The notes: generated by a model not told the origin, from the sequence alone. 64,000 nucleotides of DNA from Haemophilus parainfluenzae (GCF_014931375.1 NZ_CP063117.1:682001-746000), one strand, 5' to 3'; numbered from the stretch's first letter, positions 49,240 to 58,631 are shown. Numbers and translations: made by a program.

Positions 49240-51852
49240 TTAGAATAATTCTTCTGGTTGCGTTGCTGGAATGGCATCTTTAGTTTTACCTGTTCCACCG
49301 TTTAGACGTTGTTGTAACTCTGGTGGAACATAATAACCACGCTCTTGCATTTCCGCAATGTAAGTACGTTTAGGCTCAGTACCGACGATAAAGTATTCTT
49401 TGCGACCACCACCTTCAGAAAGTAAACCAGAGTTACTATCAATGGTTTTTTCCATGATGTTTGGTGGAAGTGTGAGTTGACGTTCTGGTACATCAGAAAG
49501 TGCCGCTTTCATATAAGCGACCCAAGCAGGCATTGCGGTTTTCGCACCCGCTTCACCTTTACCTAATACGCGTTTGTTATCATCGAAACCGACATAGGTC
49601 GTTGTCACTAAGTTAGCACCAAAGCCCGCATACCAAGCAACTTTCGCACTATTCGTGGTACCGGTTTTACCGCCGATGTCACTACGCTTAATGCTTTGAG
49701 CAATACGCCAGCTGGTACCTTTCCAACTAAGTCCTTGCTCACCATAAATCGCCGTATTTAATGCACTACGAATTAAGAAGGCTAATTCACCACTAATCAC
49801 ACGAGGTGCGTACTCTTGTTTTGCCGCACCGTCTTTCGCATCCGCCATTAAATCAACAGAACCGTCATTTAATGCTGATGTTTGAAGCTCTGGTAAGTCA
49901 GGTACATTCTCAGGTTGCTGATCACCTTCATCTGTATCGGTGTTGCTATTACCTTTAGCAGATTTTAGATTGTCAGGATTAGCCACTTCTGCAACATCTT
50001 TAAAACCGTCGATTTTGTCTTTGGTTTCACCATAAATCACAGGAATGTCATTACAAGTGATACAAGCAATTTTCGGGTTAGCAATAAATAAATCTTTACC
50101 CGTGTTATCTTGAATTTTTTCGATGAGGTAAGGATCAATCAAGAAACCACCATTATCAAAGACCGCGTAAGCACGTGCCATTTCAAGTGGAGTGAAAGAA
50201 GCCGCACCTAATGCAAGCGCTTCACTCGCAAAATATTGGTCACGCTTGAATCCAAATCGTTGTAAGAATTCAGCGGTGAAATCAACACCCGCAGTTTGTA
50301 ACGCTCTGATCGCAATCATGTTTTTAGATTGGCCTAAACCCACACGTAAACGCATTGGACCGTCATAACGATCAGGTGAGTTTTTCGGTTGCCACAAAGG
50401 TTGTCCTGGTTTTTGAATGGAGATAGGACTATCTTGCAATACGCTTGAAAGGGTTAAACCTTTTTCTAATGCCGCAGCATAAATAAATGGTTTAATCGAA
50501 GAACCTACTTGCACTAAAGATTGGGTTGCACGGTTAAATTTACTTTGTTCGTAACTAAAACCACCCACCATGGCCTCAATTGCACCATTATCTGAGTTTA
50601 ATGAAACTAATGCAGAGTTAGCTGCTGGAATTTGGCCTAACACCCACTCACCGTTATCACGTTTACGAATCCAAATCTGTTCGCCCACTTTAACGGGTGA
50701 TTTACCAGCCCAACGCATTGCATTTGAAGAAAGCGTCATTGTTTCATTATTAGCTAAAAGTAATTCCGCGCCATTTTTACCCAATGCAGTTACCGCTGCC
50801 GGAATGAATGGTTCTGAATCAGGTAATTTTTTCAAGAAAGCGACAATGCGTTCATTATCCCATGGGGCTTCATCTTTTTTCCAAAGTGGTGCACCGCCAC
50901 GCCAGCCATGACGCATATCATAATCGATCAAGTTATTACGTACGGCTTTTTGAGCTTCCGCTTGATCTTTTGAAAGTACTGTCGTGAAGACTTTATAACC
51001 TTTGGTGTAAGCATCTTCTTCACCAAAACGTTTTACCATTTCTTGACGAACCATTTCAGTCACATAGTCTGCACGGAATTCAAATTTTGCACCGTGATAA
51101 CTCGCGACGATTGGCTCTTTGATGGCTGCATCATATTCTGCTTTGGTGATTTTGTTTTCATCCAACATACGACCTAATACCACATTACGGCGTTCTTCCG
51201 CACGTTTTGGTGAATATAATGGGTTCATTGTTGAAGGTGCTTTTGGCAAGCCCGCAATCACAGCCATTTCAGAGAGCGTTAATTCATCTAAGTTTTTACC
51301 AAAGTAGGTTTGTGCAGCGGCTGCGACACCATAAGAACGATAGCCTAAGAAAATTTTATTCAAATAAAGCTCTAAAATTTCCTGTTTGCTCAAGGTATTT
51401 TCAATTTCAACCGCTAATACCGCTTCACGTACTTTACGAATAAGTTTTTTTTCTGGGGTTAAGAAGAAGTTACGCGCAAGCTGTTGTGTAATGGTACTTG
51501 CACCTTGAGAGGCTCCACCATTACTGACTGCAACATAAATTGCACGGGCAATACCAATTGGGTCTAAACCATGATGGTCATAAAAACGACTATCTTCCGT
51601 TGCTAAGAAAGCATCTTGCAAACGTTGAGGCACATTTTCTAATTTCACCGGAATACGGCGTTGTTCACCCACTTCACCGATTAATTTGCCATCAGCCGTA
51701 TAGATTTGCATTGGTTGCTGCAATTCAACGGTTTTTAAGCTTTCTACCGACGGTAAGGAGGATTTTAAGTGAAAATAAAACACTCCACCGGCAACTAATC
51801 CCAGTATACATATCGTAAATAGGGTACTTAATATTAATTTTGCGATCCGCAT
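49240..51852 (-). CDS. mrcA: Penicillin-binding protein 1A (bifunctional transglycosylase/transpeptidase)
   Basis: PBP1A polymerises and cross-links peptidoglycan. The 870-residue protein has an N-terminal anchor (about 8-27) and a GT51 transglycosylase (ATEDSRFYDHHGLDPIGIARA, then GASTITQQLARNFFL and RKVREAVLAVEIE). The OB-like insertion follows, then the transpeptidase with SSIK (VGSSIKPFIYAAALEKG), GQSKN and GGKTGTTN. A low-complexity acidic insert (about 640-670: KGNSNTDTDEGDQQPENV) is present. The start codon overlaps a competence CRP-S site serving the divergent comA promoter, and the two are always neighbours in Haemophilus. Confidence 0.97.
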   Translation of the reverse strand: MRIAKLILSTLFTICILGLVAGGVFYFHLKSSLPSVESLKTVELQQPMQIYTADGKLIGEVGEQRRIPVKLENVPQRLQDAFLATEDSRFYDHHGLDPIGIARAIYVAVSNGGASQGASTITQQLARNFFLTPEKKLIRKVREAVLAVEIENTLSKQEILELYLNKIFLGYRSYGVAAAAQTYFGKNLDELTLSEMAVIAGLPKAPSTMNPLYSPKRAEERRNVVLGRMLDENKITKAEYDAAIKEPIVASYHGAKFEFRADYVTEMVRQEMVKRFGEEDAYTKGYKVFTTVLSKDQAEAQKAVRNNLIDYDMRHGWRGGAPLWKKDEAPWDNERIVAFLKKLPDSEPFIPAAVTALGKNGAELLLANNETMTLSSNAMRWAGKSPVKVGEQIWIRKRDNGEWVLGQIPAANSALVSLNSDNGAIEAMVGGFSYEQSKFNRATQSLVQVGSSIKPFIYAAALEKGLTLSSVLQDSPISIQKPGQPLWQPKNSPDRYDGPMRLRVGLGQSKNMIAIRALQTAGVDFTAEFLQRFGFKRDQYFASEALALGAASFTPLEMARAYAVFDNGGFLIDPYLIEKIQDNTGKDLFIANPKIACITCNDIPVIYGETKDKIDGFKDVAEVANPDNLKSAKGNSNTDTDEGDQQPENVPDLPELQTSALNDGSVDLMADAKDGAAKQEYAPRVISGELAFLIRSALNTAIYGEQGLSWKGTSWRIAQSIKRSDIGGKTGTTNSAKVAWYAGFGANLVTTTYVGFDDNKRVLGKGEAGAKTAMPAWVAYMKAALSDVPERQLTLPPNIMEKTIDSNSGLLSEGGGRKEYFIVGTEPKRTYIAEMQERGYYVPPELQQRLNGGTGKTKDAIPATQPEELF

Positions 51853-51856
51853 CGTA
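51841..51856. promoter_or_regulatory. CRP-S (Sxy-dependent) site of the comA promoter
   Basis: TGCGA-TCCGCA-TCGTA, flanked by TTT and AAA, matches the competence regulatory element form (TGCGA-N6-TCGCA) with one mismatch. It covers the mrcA start codon. The centre (51848.5) is 48.5 bp from the -10 TATGAT. Confidence 0.8.
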
Positions 51857-51896
51857 AAATTCTCTCTGGTTTAATGAATATTCAAAAAATCAAAAT

Positions 51897-51902
51897 TATG
51901 AT
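51897..51902 (+). promoter_or_regulatory. -10 element of the comA promoter
   Basis: TATGAT. It predicts a start near 51909 and puts the CRP-S centre near -61, class I geometry. No good -35 is visible, as expected for an activator-dependent promoter. Confidence 0.55.
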
Positions 51903-51951
51903 CTTGGCTGCTAAGTATAAAAGATTAATCCCTTAAAGAATAGGAAAGAAT

Positions 51952-52800
51952 ATGGGAATTGCTCATAGAAAGCAGCGAAAACAACAAATTGGTGTGAGTA
52001 AACAACAAGATAACCTCTATTTTGTTTGGCTAGATGAATTCCACAAAGTTCAATCTATTTGCTTGAATGGACAACAAAAGGACATTTTTTCCCAGTTATT
52101 GCCTCATTTACCACAAAAAACGAACCAATGTTGTTTTATCGGCGCCATTTCCCCCCATTTAACTTGGTCTAAAACGCTTATTTTACCGCAAACACTCAAT
52201 GCTCAGGAGTGTGAACAACAATGTCGTTTCATTTTGCAAAAAGAATTACCGATTCCGTTGGATGAATTATGGTTTGATTATCTGACCACGCCATTAAAAC
52301 AAGGTTTTCGTTTGGATATCACGGCTATTCGAAAAGAAAGTGCCAATGCAGAATTAGCAAAATATTTGCCGCTAAAATTGACCGCACTTGATTTACTGAA
52401 TCACAGCATTTTGCGTGCATTTTATGCCATTTTAGGGCAAGAGCCGACGAACGCCTTGTTTTTATATCAAGATCAACAAGGTTGTCTCGCCGTTTGTGAA
52501 CGCTTACAACAACGACAAGTCTTACAATCTCAAAGTGATTTATCTGAGCTTTATCAACAATTTATCCAGCGTTTTCCTGAAACAATAGAACAGATTTATG
52601 TGTATCAAACGCCCGATATATTAAATTCACGCACAATCGAATTACTGCCTCAGGATTGGCCACGAATCGAAACAGATTTACCTTTCATCGCTTTAGGCAA
52701 TGCACTCTGGCAAACCGATTTAAAGCTCGTGGATTTATCCTCAAAAACGACCGCACTTTTGACTCCAAGTAATCGGGAGAGTGGTGATGTTAAGCCTTAA
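51952..52800 (+). CDS. comA: Competence protein ComA (PilM-like)
   Basis: First gene of the comABCDEF operon needed for DNA uptake. The 282-residue protein is a divergent PilM-like actin-fold protein expected to sit at the inner face of the membrane in the type IV pilus assembly complex. It has no membrane helix. The start has Shine-Dalgarno AGGAAAG. Two uptake signals (52381 and 52750) lie in the gene. It ends inside comB. Assignment rests mainly on position and operon order, as the family is poorly conserved. Confidence 0.9.
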   Translation: MGIAHRKQRKQQIGVSKQQDNLYFVWLDEFHKVQSICLNGQQKDIFSQLLPHLPQKTNQCCFIGAISPHLTWSKTLILPQTLNAQECEQQCRFILQKELPIPLDELWFDYLTTPLKQGFRLDITAIRKESANAELAKYLPLKLTALDLLNHSILRAFYAILGQEPTNALFLYQDQQGCLAVCERLQQRQVLQSQSDLSELYQQFIQRFPETIEQIYVYQTPDILNSRTIELLPQDWPRIETDLPFIALGNALWQTDLKLVDLSSKTTALLTPSNRESGDVKP

Positions 52801-53299
52801 TCTATTGCCTTGGCGCTTAGAACAACATCAAAAGGCCTTTCGTCGTTTTATGTGGCAAGGTTTAATTTGGCTAGCTTGTTTAGTTTTGATTGTTGTTGGA
52901 TTGAACCAACTCAATGAACAACAAGGGCAAGCCCTAAGCCAGACAAAAGAAAAACTGACACAAATTACTCATCAAGTCCATCAGAAACGCATTCAAGTTC
53001 AGCAACTACAAAGTAACTTAAAAGAACTGAATGAGCTGACAGAAATGGAGACGGAATATGTGTATCGAATGCTTAATTTATTAACTGAGTTGCCATTACA
53101 ACAAGGTGAGTTAGATGAATTTACGCTCAATGCTAAGCAAGTTGTCCTTTCAGGCATGACAGAAAGCCAACAAGAGTTTGAAGAGATACATCAATTTCTC
53201 AAACGCCATTTTACAGAGGTTAACTTAACTAAGTTTCAACCAGTGCAACAGCAGTTGTTCTTTCAATTTGATATTCATTTATCGGAGCTTGTGCAATGA
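52787..53299 (+). CDS. comB: Competence protein ComB (PilN-like)
   Basis: A 170-residue bitopic membrane protein with one N-terminal helix (about 22-40, WQGLIWLACLVLIVVGLN), a Gln-rich coiled coil (about 45-90) and a small periplasmic domain, as in PilN. LNLLPWR at the start is the PilN hallmark. I prefer ATG 52787, 6 bases after GGGAGAG, over GTG 52781. It overlaps comA by 14 bp and comC by ATGA. Confidence 0.9.
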   Translation: MLSLNLLPWRLEQHQKAFRRFMWQGLIWLACLVLIVVGLNQLNEQQGQALSQTKEKLTQITHQVHQKRIQVQQLQSNLKELNELTEMETEYVYRMLNLLTELPLQQGELDEFTLNAKQVVLSGMTESQQEFEEIHQFLKRHFTEVNLTKFQPVQQQLFFQFDIHLSELVQ

Positions 53300-53838
53300 G
53301 AAACCTTATCAACGAGATCGTTCAAAAAAGTGCGCAAAGTTGGTTTGGGCGATGGCTTCGATTACCTCAAATGGTCCATGCTGCCTTTTGGTTGAGTGCA
53401 TTAAGTGCGGTCATCTTTTTACCTGTTTTTCGTTACGTTGAAAACAGTAATGAACGACATCGACTTGACGCAGAATTGAGTTTGCAACAACAAGAGTGGG
53501 AGAAACAGGAAAAGATTTTACAAACCTTAAGACAAAAGTCAGACAGCCGACAACTTTCTCCAGAATTGGCTAATTCTGTGTTGCCGATAAATCAGCATGT
53601 GCAGGCGTTGTTAAATGGGCGACTTCGAGCGTTGGATTTGCGTTGGGATTTTTCTCAACATACTTTGTTCCATTTGTCGTTACAAGGCTATTTTGTCGAT
53701 TTACAGCAATTTTTGATCGCACTTTTAAGCGATGTTCCTACACTTTCGTTAACGCAATTAAACATTGAAAAATTAGATGAAGAGGAAAATGCTTCTATTA
53801 CATGTGAGTTAATTTTCCAATTAAATAAGGATAAATAA
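53296..53838 (+). CDS. comC: Competence protein ComC (PilO-like)
   Basis: A 180-residue bitopic protein with a membrane helix (about 30-50), a coiled coil (about 55-85), and a periplasmic domain (about 95-175) of PilO character. It pairs with ComB in the alignment complex. It overlaps comB (ATGA) and comD (TAATG), showing coupled translation. An uptake signal lies at 53403-53411. Confidence 0.88.
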   Translation: MRNLINEIVQKSAQSWFGRWLRLPQMVHAAFWLSALSAVIFLPVFRYVENSNERHRLDAELSLQQQEWEKQEKILQTLRQKSDSRQLSPELANSVLPINQHVQALLNGRLRALDLRWDFSQHTLFHLSLQGYFVDLQQFLIALLSDVPTLSLTQLNIEKLDEEENASITCELIFQLNKDK

Positions 53839-54221
53839 TGAAAAAGCTCTTCTTAATCTTGATAGCGTTTTTTTCTGTATCGTCATTTTCGCAAGATCCT
53901 TTTGATCGTAAACAAAGAGAACAAACCGAATATCCAAAAGAGGGGCTCACCCTACCGCCAGTGTCGGCTTGCGTATATTCGGAGCCGAGACTGGCGGAGG
54001 AACGCCCATTGGCTCAGCTACATATTGTAGGTGTCTTGCAATACGGTAAACAGGCAGAAGTGTTATTTAATGATGATGGGCATATTTTGTTGGTTCAAGT
54101 CGGGCAGAGAATTGGAAAGGAAGGCTATTTAATCGAAAAAGTGAGTAAAAACAGCTTGACGCTTCAAGGTTATAAAGCAGGACAATGTGAACAAACGACA
54201 TCAATCATCATGAGATTTTAA
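53838..54221 (+). CDS. comD: Competence protein ComD (PilP-like)
   Basis: A 127-residue exported protein with a short signal peptide (about 1-19) and a PilP-like beta domain (AQLHIVGVLQYGKQAEVLFND then GHILLVQVGQRIGKEGYLIEKV). Unlike many PilP proteins it has no lipobox Cys at the expected place. It should connect ComBC with the secretin ComE. The start overlaps the comC stop. Confidence 0.88.
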   Translation: MKKLFLILIAFFSVSSFSQDPFDRKQREQTEYPKEGLTLPPVSACVYSEPRLAEERPLAQLHIVGVLQYGKQAEVLFNDDGHILLVQVGQRIGKEGYLIEKVSKNSLTLQGYKAGQCEQTTSIIMRF

Positions 54222-54222
54222 A

Positions 54223-55605
54223 ATGATAAAGCAGAAAATAAAAACAAAGTGCAGTCAGTTTTTAATGTGTTTTTTGATCCTATGGACAACTTACTCTGCG
54301 GCTGAAAATCGCGTATTTTCACTTCGCTTAAAACAGGCGCCAATGGTGGCGACACTCCAACAACTGGCTATTGAGCAAAACGCTAATTTAATGATTGATG
54401 ATGAGCTAGAAGGAACACTTTCATTACAATTAGATAACGTAGATTTTGATCGATTATTGCGTTCTGTCGCAAAAATCAAAGGTCTCTCTTTTTATCAAGA
54501 AAATGGTATTTATTATTTGGGTAAACCTTCTCAACATGAACAATATGCAGAGAAAATGACAGAACCGATGGCGATTAGCGGAGAAAGTTTGCCTAGTGAA
54601 ACACCACTTGTGAGTACAACGGTTAAACTGCATTTTGCCAAGGCCTCTGATGTGATGAAATCTTTAACAACTGGTAGTGGTTCTTTGCTTTCACCTAGCG
54701 GCACGATTACATTTGATGACCGAAGCAATGTATTACTGATTCAGGATGATGCACGTTCTGTCAAAAATATCAAAAAGTTAATCGCAGAGTTGGATAAACC
54801 CATTGAGCAAATCGTGATTGAGGCACGTATTGTGACGATTACTGATGAAAGCCTAAAAGAATTAGGTGTGCGTTGGGGCATTTTTAATCCTACTGAGGCA
54901 GCCCATCGAGTGGGTGGCAGTTTAGATGCGAATGGGTTTAGCAATATCAGTAATAATTTAAATGTGAATTTTGCGACAACGGTCACGCCAGCTGGCTCAT
55001 TAGCTCTTCAAGTAGCCAAAATTAATGGTCGATTGTTAGATTTAGAATTGACCGCACTTGAACGTGAAAATAACGTAGAAATTATTGCAAGCCCTCGCTT
55101 ACTCACGACCAATAAGAAAAGCGCAAGCATCAAACAAGGGACAGAAATTCCTTATGTGGTGACAAATGGGAAAAATGACACTCAATCAGTAGAATTTCGA
55201 GAAGCGGTGTTGGGATTAGAAGTGACACCGCATATTTCGAAGGATAATAATATTTTATTGGATTTATTAGTGAGTCAAAATTCCCCAGGAAATCGCGTGG
55301 CTTACGGGCAAAATGAAGTCGTATCCATTGATAAACAAGAAATCAATACACAAGTTTTTGCCAAAGATGGGGAAACAATTGTATTGGGTGGTGTATTCCA
55401 CGATACCATCACGAAAGGTGTCGATAAAGTGCCATTATTGGGCGATATTCCTGGTATTAAGCGCTTATTTAGTAAGGAAAGTGAACGTCATCAAAAACGA
55501 GAGCTTGTGATTTTTGTGACACCTCATATTTTGAAACAAGGTGAAAGAATGGAAATGGCTAAGAAAGAAAAGCATTTTAAGCAAGTTGAAAAAGCGAAAA
55601 AATAA
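54223..55605 (+). CDS. comE: Competence secretin ComE (PilQ-like)
   Basis: The outer-membrane secretin for type IV pili and DNA entry. The 460 residues comprise a signal peptide (about 1-27), an N-terminal secretin/TonB short domain (ATLQQLAIEQNANLMIDDELEG), an N1 domain (TVKLHFAKASDVMKSL, FDDRSNVLLIQD), and the secretin core (VEIIASPRLLTTNKKSASIKQGTEIPY, ending with VPLLGDIPGIKRLFSKE and ELVIFVTPHIL). An uptake signal lies at 55051-55059. It follows comD by one base. Confidence 0.95.
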   Translation: MIKQKIKTKCSQFLMCFLILWTTYSAAENRVFSLRLKQAPMVATLQQLAIEQNANLMIDDELEGTLSLQLDNVDFDRLLRSVAKIKGLSFYQENGIYYLGKPSQHEQYAEKMTEPMAISGESLPSETPLVSTTVKLHFAKASDVMKSLTTGSGSLLSPSGTITFDDRSNVLLIQDDARSVKNIKKLIAELDKPIEQIVIEARIVTITDESLKELGVRWGIFNPTEAAHRVGGSLDANGFSNISNNLNVNFATTVTPAGSLALQVAKINGRLLDLELTALERENNVEIIASPRLLTTNKKSASIKQGTEIPYVVTNGKNDTQSVEFREAVLGLEVTPHISKDNNILLDLLVSQNSPGNRVAYGQNEVVSIDKQEINTQVFAKDGETIVLGGVFHDTITKGVDKVPLLGDIPGIKRLFSKESERHQKRELVIFVTPHILKQGERMEMAKKEKHFKQVEKAKK

Positions 55606-55613
55606 AGTGCGGT
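55605..55613 (+). repeat. Uptake signal sequence between comE and comF
   Basis: An exact AAGTGCGGT begins at the last base of the comE stop codon and ends 11 bp before the comF ATG, occupying the place of its Shine-Dalgarno. Confidence 0.75.
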
Positions 55614-55624
55614 CAATTTCTTTT

Positions 55625-56314
55625 ATGTTTTCCCATTTTTTTCAGTTTAGCTGTGTGTATTGCAAGCGATCTATTCATCTTGGTCGAAACGGGTTGTGTA
55701 GTCGATGTCAGAAGCAAATTAAAACTTTCCCTTATTGTGGTCGATGTGGTTCACCCTTGCAGCATTATGCAATGGGCTGTGGACATTGTTTGAAAAATGA
55801 ACCTGCTTGGGATCGCATTGTGATCATTGGGCATTACCTTGAACCACTTTCTTCACTTATTCATCGTTTTAAATTCCAAAAACAGTTTTGGTTAGATCGC
55901 AGTTTATCGCGTTTGCTTTATCTTGCGGTGCGACAGGCGAGACGAACACATGGGCTCTCGCTGCCACAGGCGATTATTCCCGTACCGTTATATCATTTTC
56001 GACAATGGCAACGGGGCTATAACCAAGCTGATTTATTGGCTAATTGGTTAAGTCGCTGGTGTGATGTGCCTAACTGTCATCATGTGGTGAAACGGATTAA
56101 ACATACCCATACTCAGCGAGGTTTAACGGCGAAAGATCGACGACAAAACCTTAAAAATGCTTTTACAGTGAATACCCAAAAGCCTTTTCCTTATGAACGT
56201 GTTGCGTTGGTGGATGATGTGATTACAACCGGTTCAACATTAGCAGAAATAGCTAAACAGCTTCGAAAATTAGGTGTAAAAGAAATTCAAGTATGGGGCT
56301 TAGCTCGAGCCTAA
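55625..56314 (+). CDS. comF: Competence protein ComF (phosphoribosyltransferase-like)
   Basis: A 229-residue cytosolic protein needed for transformation, probably at DNA translocation across the inner membrane. It has two Zn-type Cys pairs near the N terminus (CVYCKRSIHL, LCSRCQ, then CGRCGSPL and CGHCLK). A C-terminal PRTase domain carries ALVDDVITTGSTLAEIAKQL near residue 195. I take ATG 55625 as the start; a longer frame overlapping comE is unlikely. Last com gene of the operon. Confidence 0.94.
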   Translation: MFSHFFQFSCVYCKRSIHLGRNGLCSRCQKQIKTFPYCGRCGSPLQHYAMGCGHCLKNEPAWDRIVIIGHYLEPLSSLIHRFKFQKQFWLDRSLSRLLYLAVRQARRTHGLSLPQAIIPVPLYHFRQWQRGYNQADLLANWLSRWCDVPNCHHVVKRIKHTHTQRGLTAKDRRQNLKNAFTVNTQKPFPYERVALVDDVITTGSTLAEIAKQLRKLGVKEIQVWGLARA

Positions 56315-56394
56315 AATCTGTTAAGGATAGGATTTACCTATATCTATAAAAATAGGAATAAATGTAGAAAAAATTGCCGTATAGGAGTATCATT

Positions 56395-56413
56395 CTTGAT
56401 ATATTGCATCAAG
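56395..56413. promoter_or_regulatory. Palindrome before nfuA
   Basis: CTTGAT and ATCAAG flank ATATTGC, 17 bp before the nfuA start. It is a possible operator or leader hairpin; the regulator is unknown. Confidence 0.35.
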
Positions 56414-56429
56414 TATTAGGACTTTATTT

Positions 56430-57014
56430 ATGGAACAAATTTTTATTTCAGATGCTGCACAAGCACATTTTCGGAAACTTTTAGATACACAAGAAGAAGG
56501 TACAAATATTCGTATTTTTGTCGTGAATCCTGGTACGCCTGGGGCAGAATGTGGCGTTTCTTATTGCCCGCCAAATTCAGTTGAAGCGACTGATACCGAA
56601 ATGAAATACGATACTTTTTCAGCGTTTGTAGATGAAATCAGTTTACCGTTTTTAGAAGATGCGGAAATTGATTATGTAACCGAAGAGCTTGGCGCTCAAC
56701 TGACTTTAAAAGCACCTAACGCTAAAATGCGTAAAGTTGCAGATGATGCGCCTTTAATTGAGCGCGTAGAGTACGTGATCCAAACACAAATTAATCCACA
56801 ATTAGCCAGCCATGGCGGTAAAATCACATTAATTGAAATTACCGATGATGGTTATGCGGTTCTACAATTCGGTGGTGGCTGTAACGGTTGTTCAATGGTT
56901 GATGTCACCTTAAAAGACGGGGTAGAGAAACAGTTAGTTTCGCTCTTCCCGAATGAATTAAAAGGTGCAAGAGACGTCACAGAACACCAACGTGGTGAAC
57001 ATTCTTATTATTAA
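56430..57014 (+). CDS. nfuA: Iron-sulfur cluster carrier protein NfuA
   Basis: NfuA binds and delivers 4Fe-4S clusters. The 194-residue protein has a degenerate A-type domain (about 1-95) and a C-terminal Nfu domain with C-x2-C in [22 protein letters not shown] near residue 155. In H. influenzae the homolog lies right after comF (orfG) and may be co-transcribed. Here a 115-bp gap with a palindrome separates them, so independent control is possible. Confidence 0.95.
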   Translation: MEQIFISDAAQAHFRKLLDTQEEGTNIRIFVVNPGTPGAECGVSYCPPNSVEATDTEMKYDTFSAFVDEISLPFLEDAEIDYVTEELGAQLTLKAPNAKMRKVADDAPLIERVEYVIQTQINPQLASHGGKITLIEITDDGYAVLQFGGGCNGCSMVDVTLKDGVEKQLVSLFPNELKGARDVTEHQRGEHSYY

Positions 57015-57021
57015 TAGAGAT

Positions 57022-57056
57022 AAAAAAGGGCGAATTATTCGCCCTTTTATTTTTTA
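57022..57056. terminator. Bidirectional terminator between nfuA and comM
   Basis: AAAAGGGCGAA and TTCGCCCTTTT around TTA, with A and T runs on both sides. Confidence 0.87.
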
Positions 57057-58583
57057 AGCAGCAGATAATTTCTGTAACAACCGATCCATCGCTCGATATC
57101 CTAGCGCTTCTGCTAAATGAGGTTGTTGTATTTCTTTTTCGCCATTTAAATCGGCAATTGTGCGTGAGACTTTTAAAATCCGATGGTAGGCTCTAACAGA
57201 AAGCCCGAGTTTATTTAAAGCATTCTCCAGAAATAATGCATCTTTATCTTGTAATTTACAGTCTCGTTCAATTTCTTTGCTTAAAAGATACGCATTTATT
57301 TTACCGGCTCGAGCAAGTTGAATTTCTCTCACTTTTAACACTTTTTCTCGCACTTGTTGGCTTGTCTCACCTCTATCTCCCGCATTTTGTAAGCTACCTT
57401 GTGGCAGAAGAGGGACTTCAATAGATAAATCAAAACGATCTAAAAACGGCCCTGAAAGGCGATTTAAATAACGCATCACTTGCTGCGGTGAGGTGCGGTT
57501 ATGTGTTCCGGTATAATGCCCCGTTGGACTTGGGTTCATCGCCGCAACTAATTGAAAGCGAGCAGGGAATTGGATTTTCGCATTGGCACGAGAAATAATA
57601 ATTTCTCCACTTTCTAAGGGTTGTCGTAGAGCGTCCAGTACTTTACGCTCAAATTCAGGTAGTTCATCAAGGAAAAGTACACCATTGTGTGCAAGCGATA
57701 TTTCGCCTGGTTTGGGAATGGTTCCTCCACCCACTAAGGCTGGTAATGAGGCACTATGATGTGGTGCTCGGAATGGTCGTTGTTTCCAGTTATGAAAATT
57801 TAATTCATTTTGTACTAAACTCGTAACCGAAGCGGTTTCAATGGCTTCTAAATCCGTCATTTCAGGGAGCAATGCCGTGAGGCGACTTGCCAACATGGTT
57901 TTACCCGTCCCAGGTGGCCCTAAAAAGAGTAGGTTGTGCTGACCAGCTGCCGCTATCGTTAGAGCTCGTTTAGCATGTTGCTGACCAATAATATCGGTCA
58001 AATCCAAGTGATTTTTAGCTGAAAATCCGACCGCACTTTCTTGTGCAAGTAATGAAGCCAAAGGTAATTTTTCTTGATTATTTAAGAATTGCACGACTTC
58101 TAGCAGATTTTTAGCGAAATAAGTCTCTTGCTCTGAGACAAGCGACGCCTCATTGGCATTTTGATAAGTGATAATGGGGGCACGTTTGGCTTTTTGTGCC
58201 GCTAAAATGGCAGGAATGACACCGTGTACGCCACGTAATTCCCCCGTCAAGGCGAGCTCGCCAACGAATTCAAATTGTTTTAAACGGCTACCGTCTAATT
58301 GATCTGATGCAGCTAAAATACCGATTGCAATAGGTAAATCAAATCTCCCTCCTTCTTTGGGTAAATCAGCCGGTGCAAGATTTACGGTGATGCGTTTGGC
58401 AGGATATTTGAACTGCGCATTCATTAATGCACTTCTGACACGATCTTGCGCTTCTTTTACGGTTTTTTCGGGTAGACCAACTAAGGTAAATCCAGGCTTT
58501 CCGTTACTTAAGTGTACCTCAATGGTAACAAGAGGGGCTTGTACCCCCATTGATGCACGGCTATAAACAATGGCAAGAGACAT
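57054..58583 (-). CDS. comM: Competence-induced branch-migration helicase ComM (YifB family)
   Basis: ComM promotes integration of transforming DNA by branch migration; it is an AAA+ protein with an N-terminal Lon-like domain. The 509 residues include the N-terminal domain (SLAIVYSRASMGVQAPLVTIEVHLSNG in parts), Walker A GPPGTGKTMLASR near residue 220, and Walker B LFLDELPEF. The Mg-chelatase C-terminal domain (about 400-505) includes SVRAYHRILKVSRTIADL. A CRP-S site upstream supports competence induction. One uptake signal lies inside (58030-58038) and one in the leader (58596-58604). Confidence 0.95.
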   Translation of the reverse strand: MSLAIVYSRASMGVQAPLVTIEVHLSNGKPGFTLVGLPEKTVKEAQDRVRSALMNAQFKYPAKRITVNLAPADLPKEGGRFDLPIAIGILAASDQLDGSRLKQFEFVGELALTGELRGVHGVIPAILAAQKAKRAPIITYQNANEASLVSEQETYFAKNLLEVVQFLNNQEKLPLASLLAQESAVGFSAKNHLDLTDIIGQQHAKRALTIAAAGQHNLLFLGPPGTGKTMLASRLTALLPEMTDLEAIETASVTSLVQNELNFHNWKQRPFRAPHHSASLPALVGGGTIPKPGEISLAHNGVLFLDELPEFERKVLDALRQPLESGEIIISRANAKIQFPARFQLVAAMNPSPTGHYTGTHNRTSPQQVMRYLNRLSGPFLDRFDLSIEVPLLPQGSLQNAGDRGETSQQVREKVLKVREIQLARAGKINAYLLSKEIERDCKLQDKDALFLENALNKLGLSVRAYHRILKVSRTIADLNGEKEIQQPHLAEALGYRAMDRLLQKLSAA

Positions 58584-58625
58584 TCAGATTCCTTAAAGTG
58601 CGGTCAAAAATAATCAGATTTTTGC

Positions 58626-58631
58626 ACTATA
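58626..58631 (-). promoter_or_regulatory. -10 element of the comM promoter
   Basis: On the minus strand TATAGT. Its 5' base (58631) is 48.5 bp from the CRP-S centre, as in comA. It directly abuts the T-tract of the engB terminator. Confidence 0.5.
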
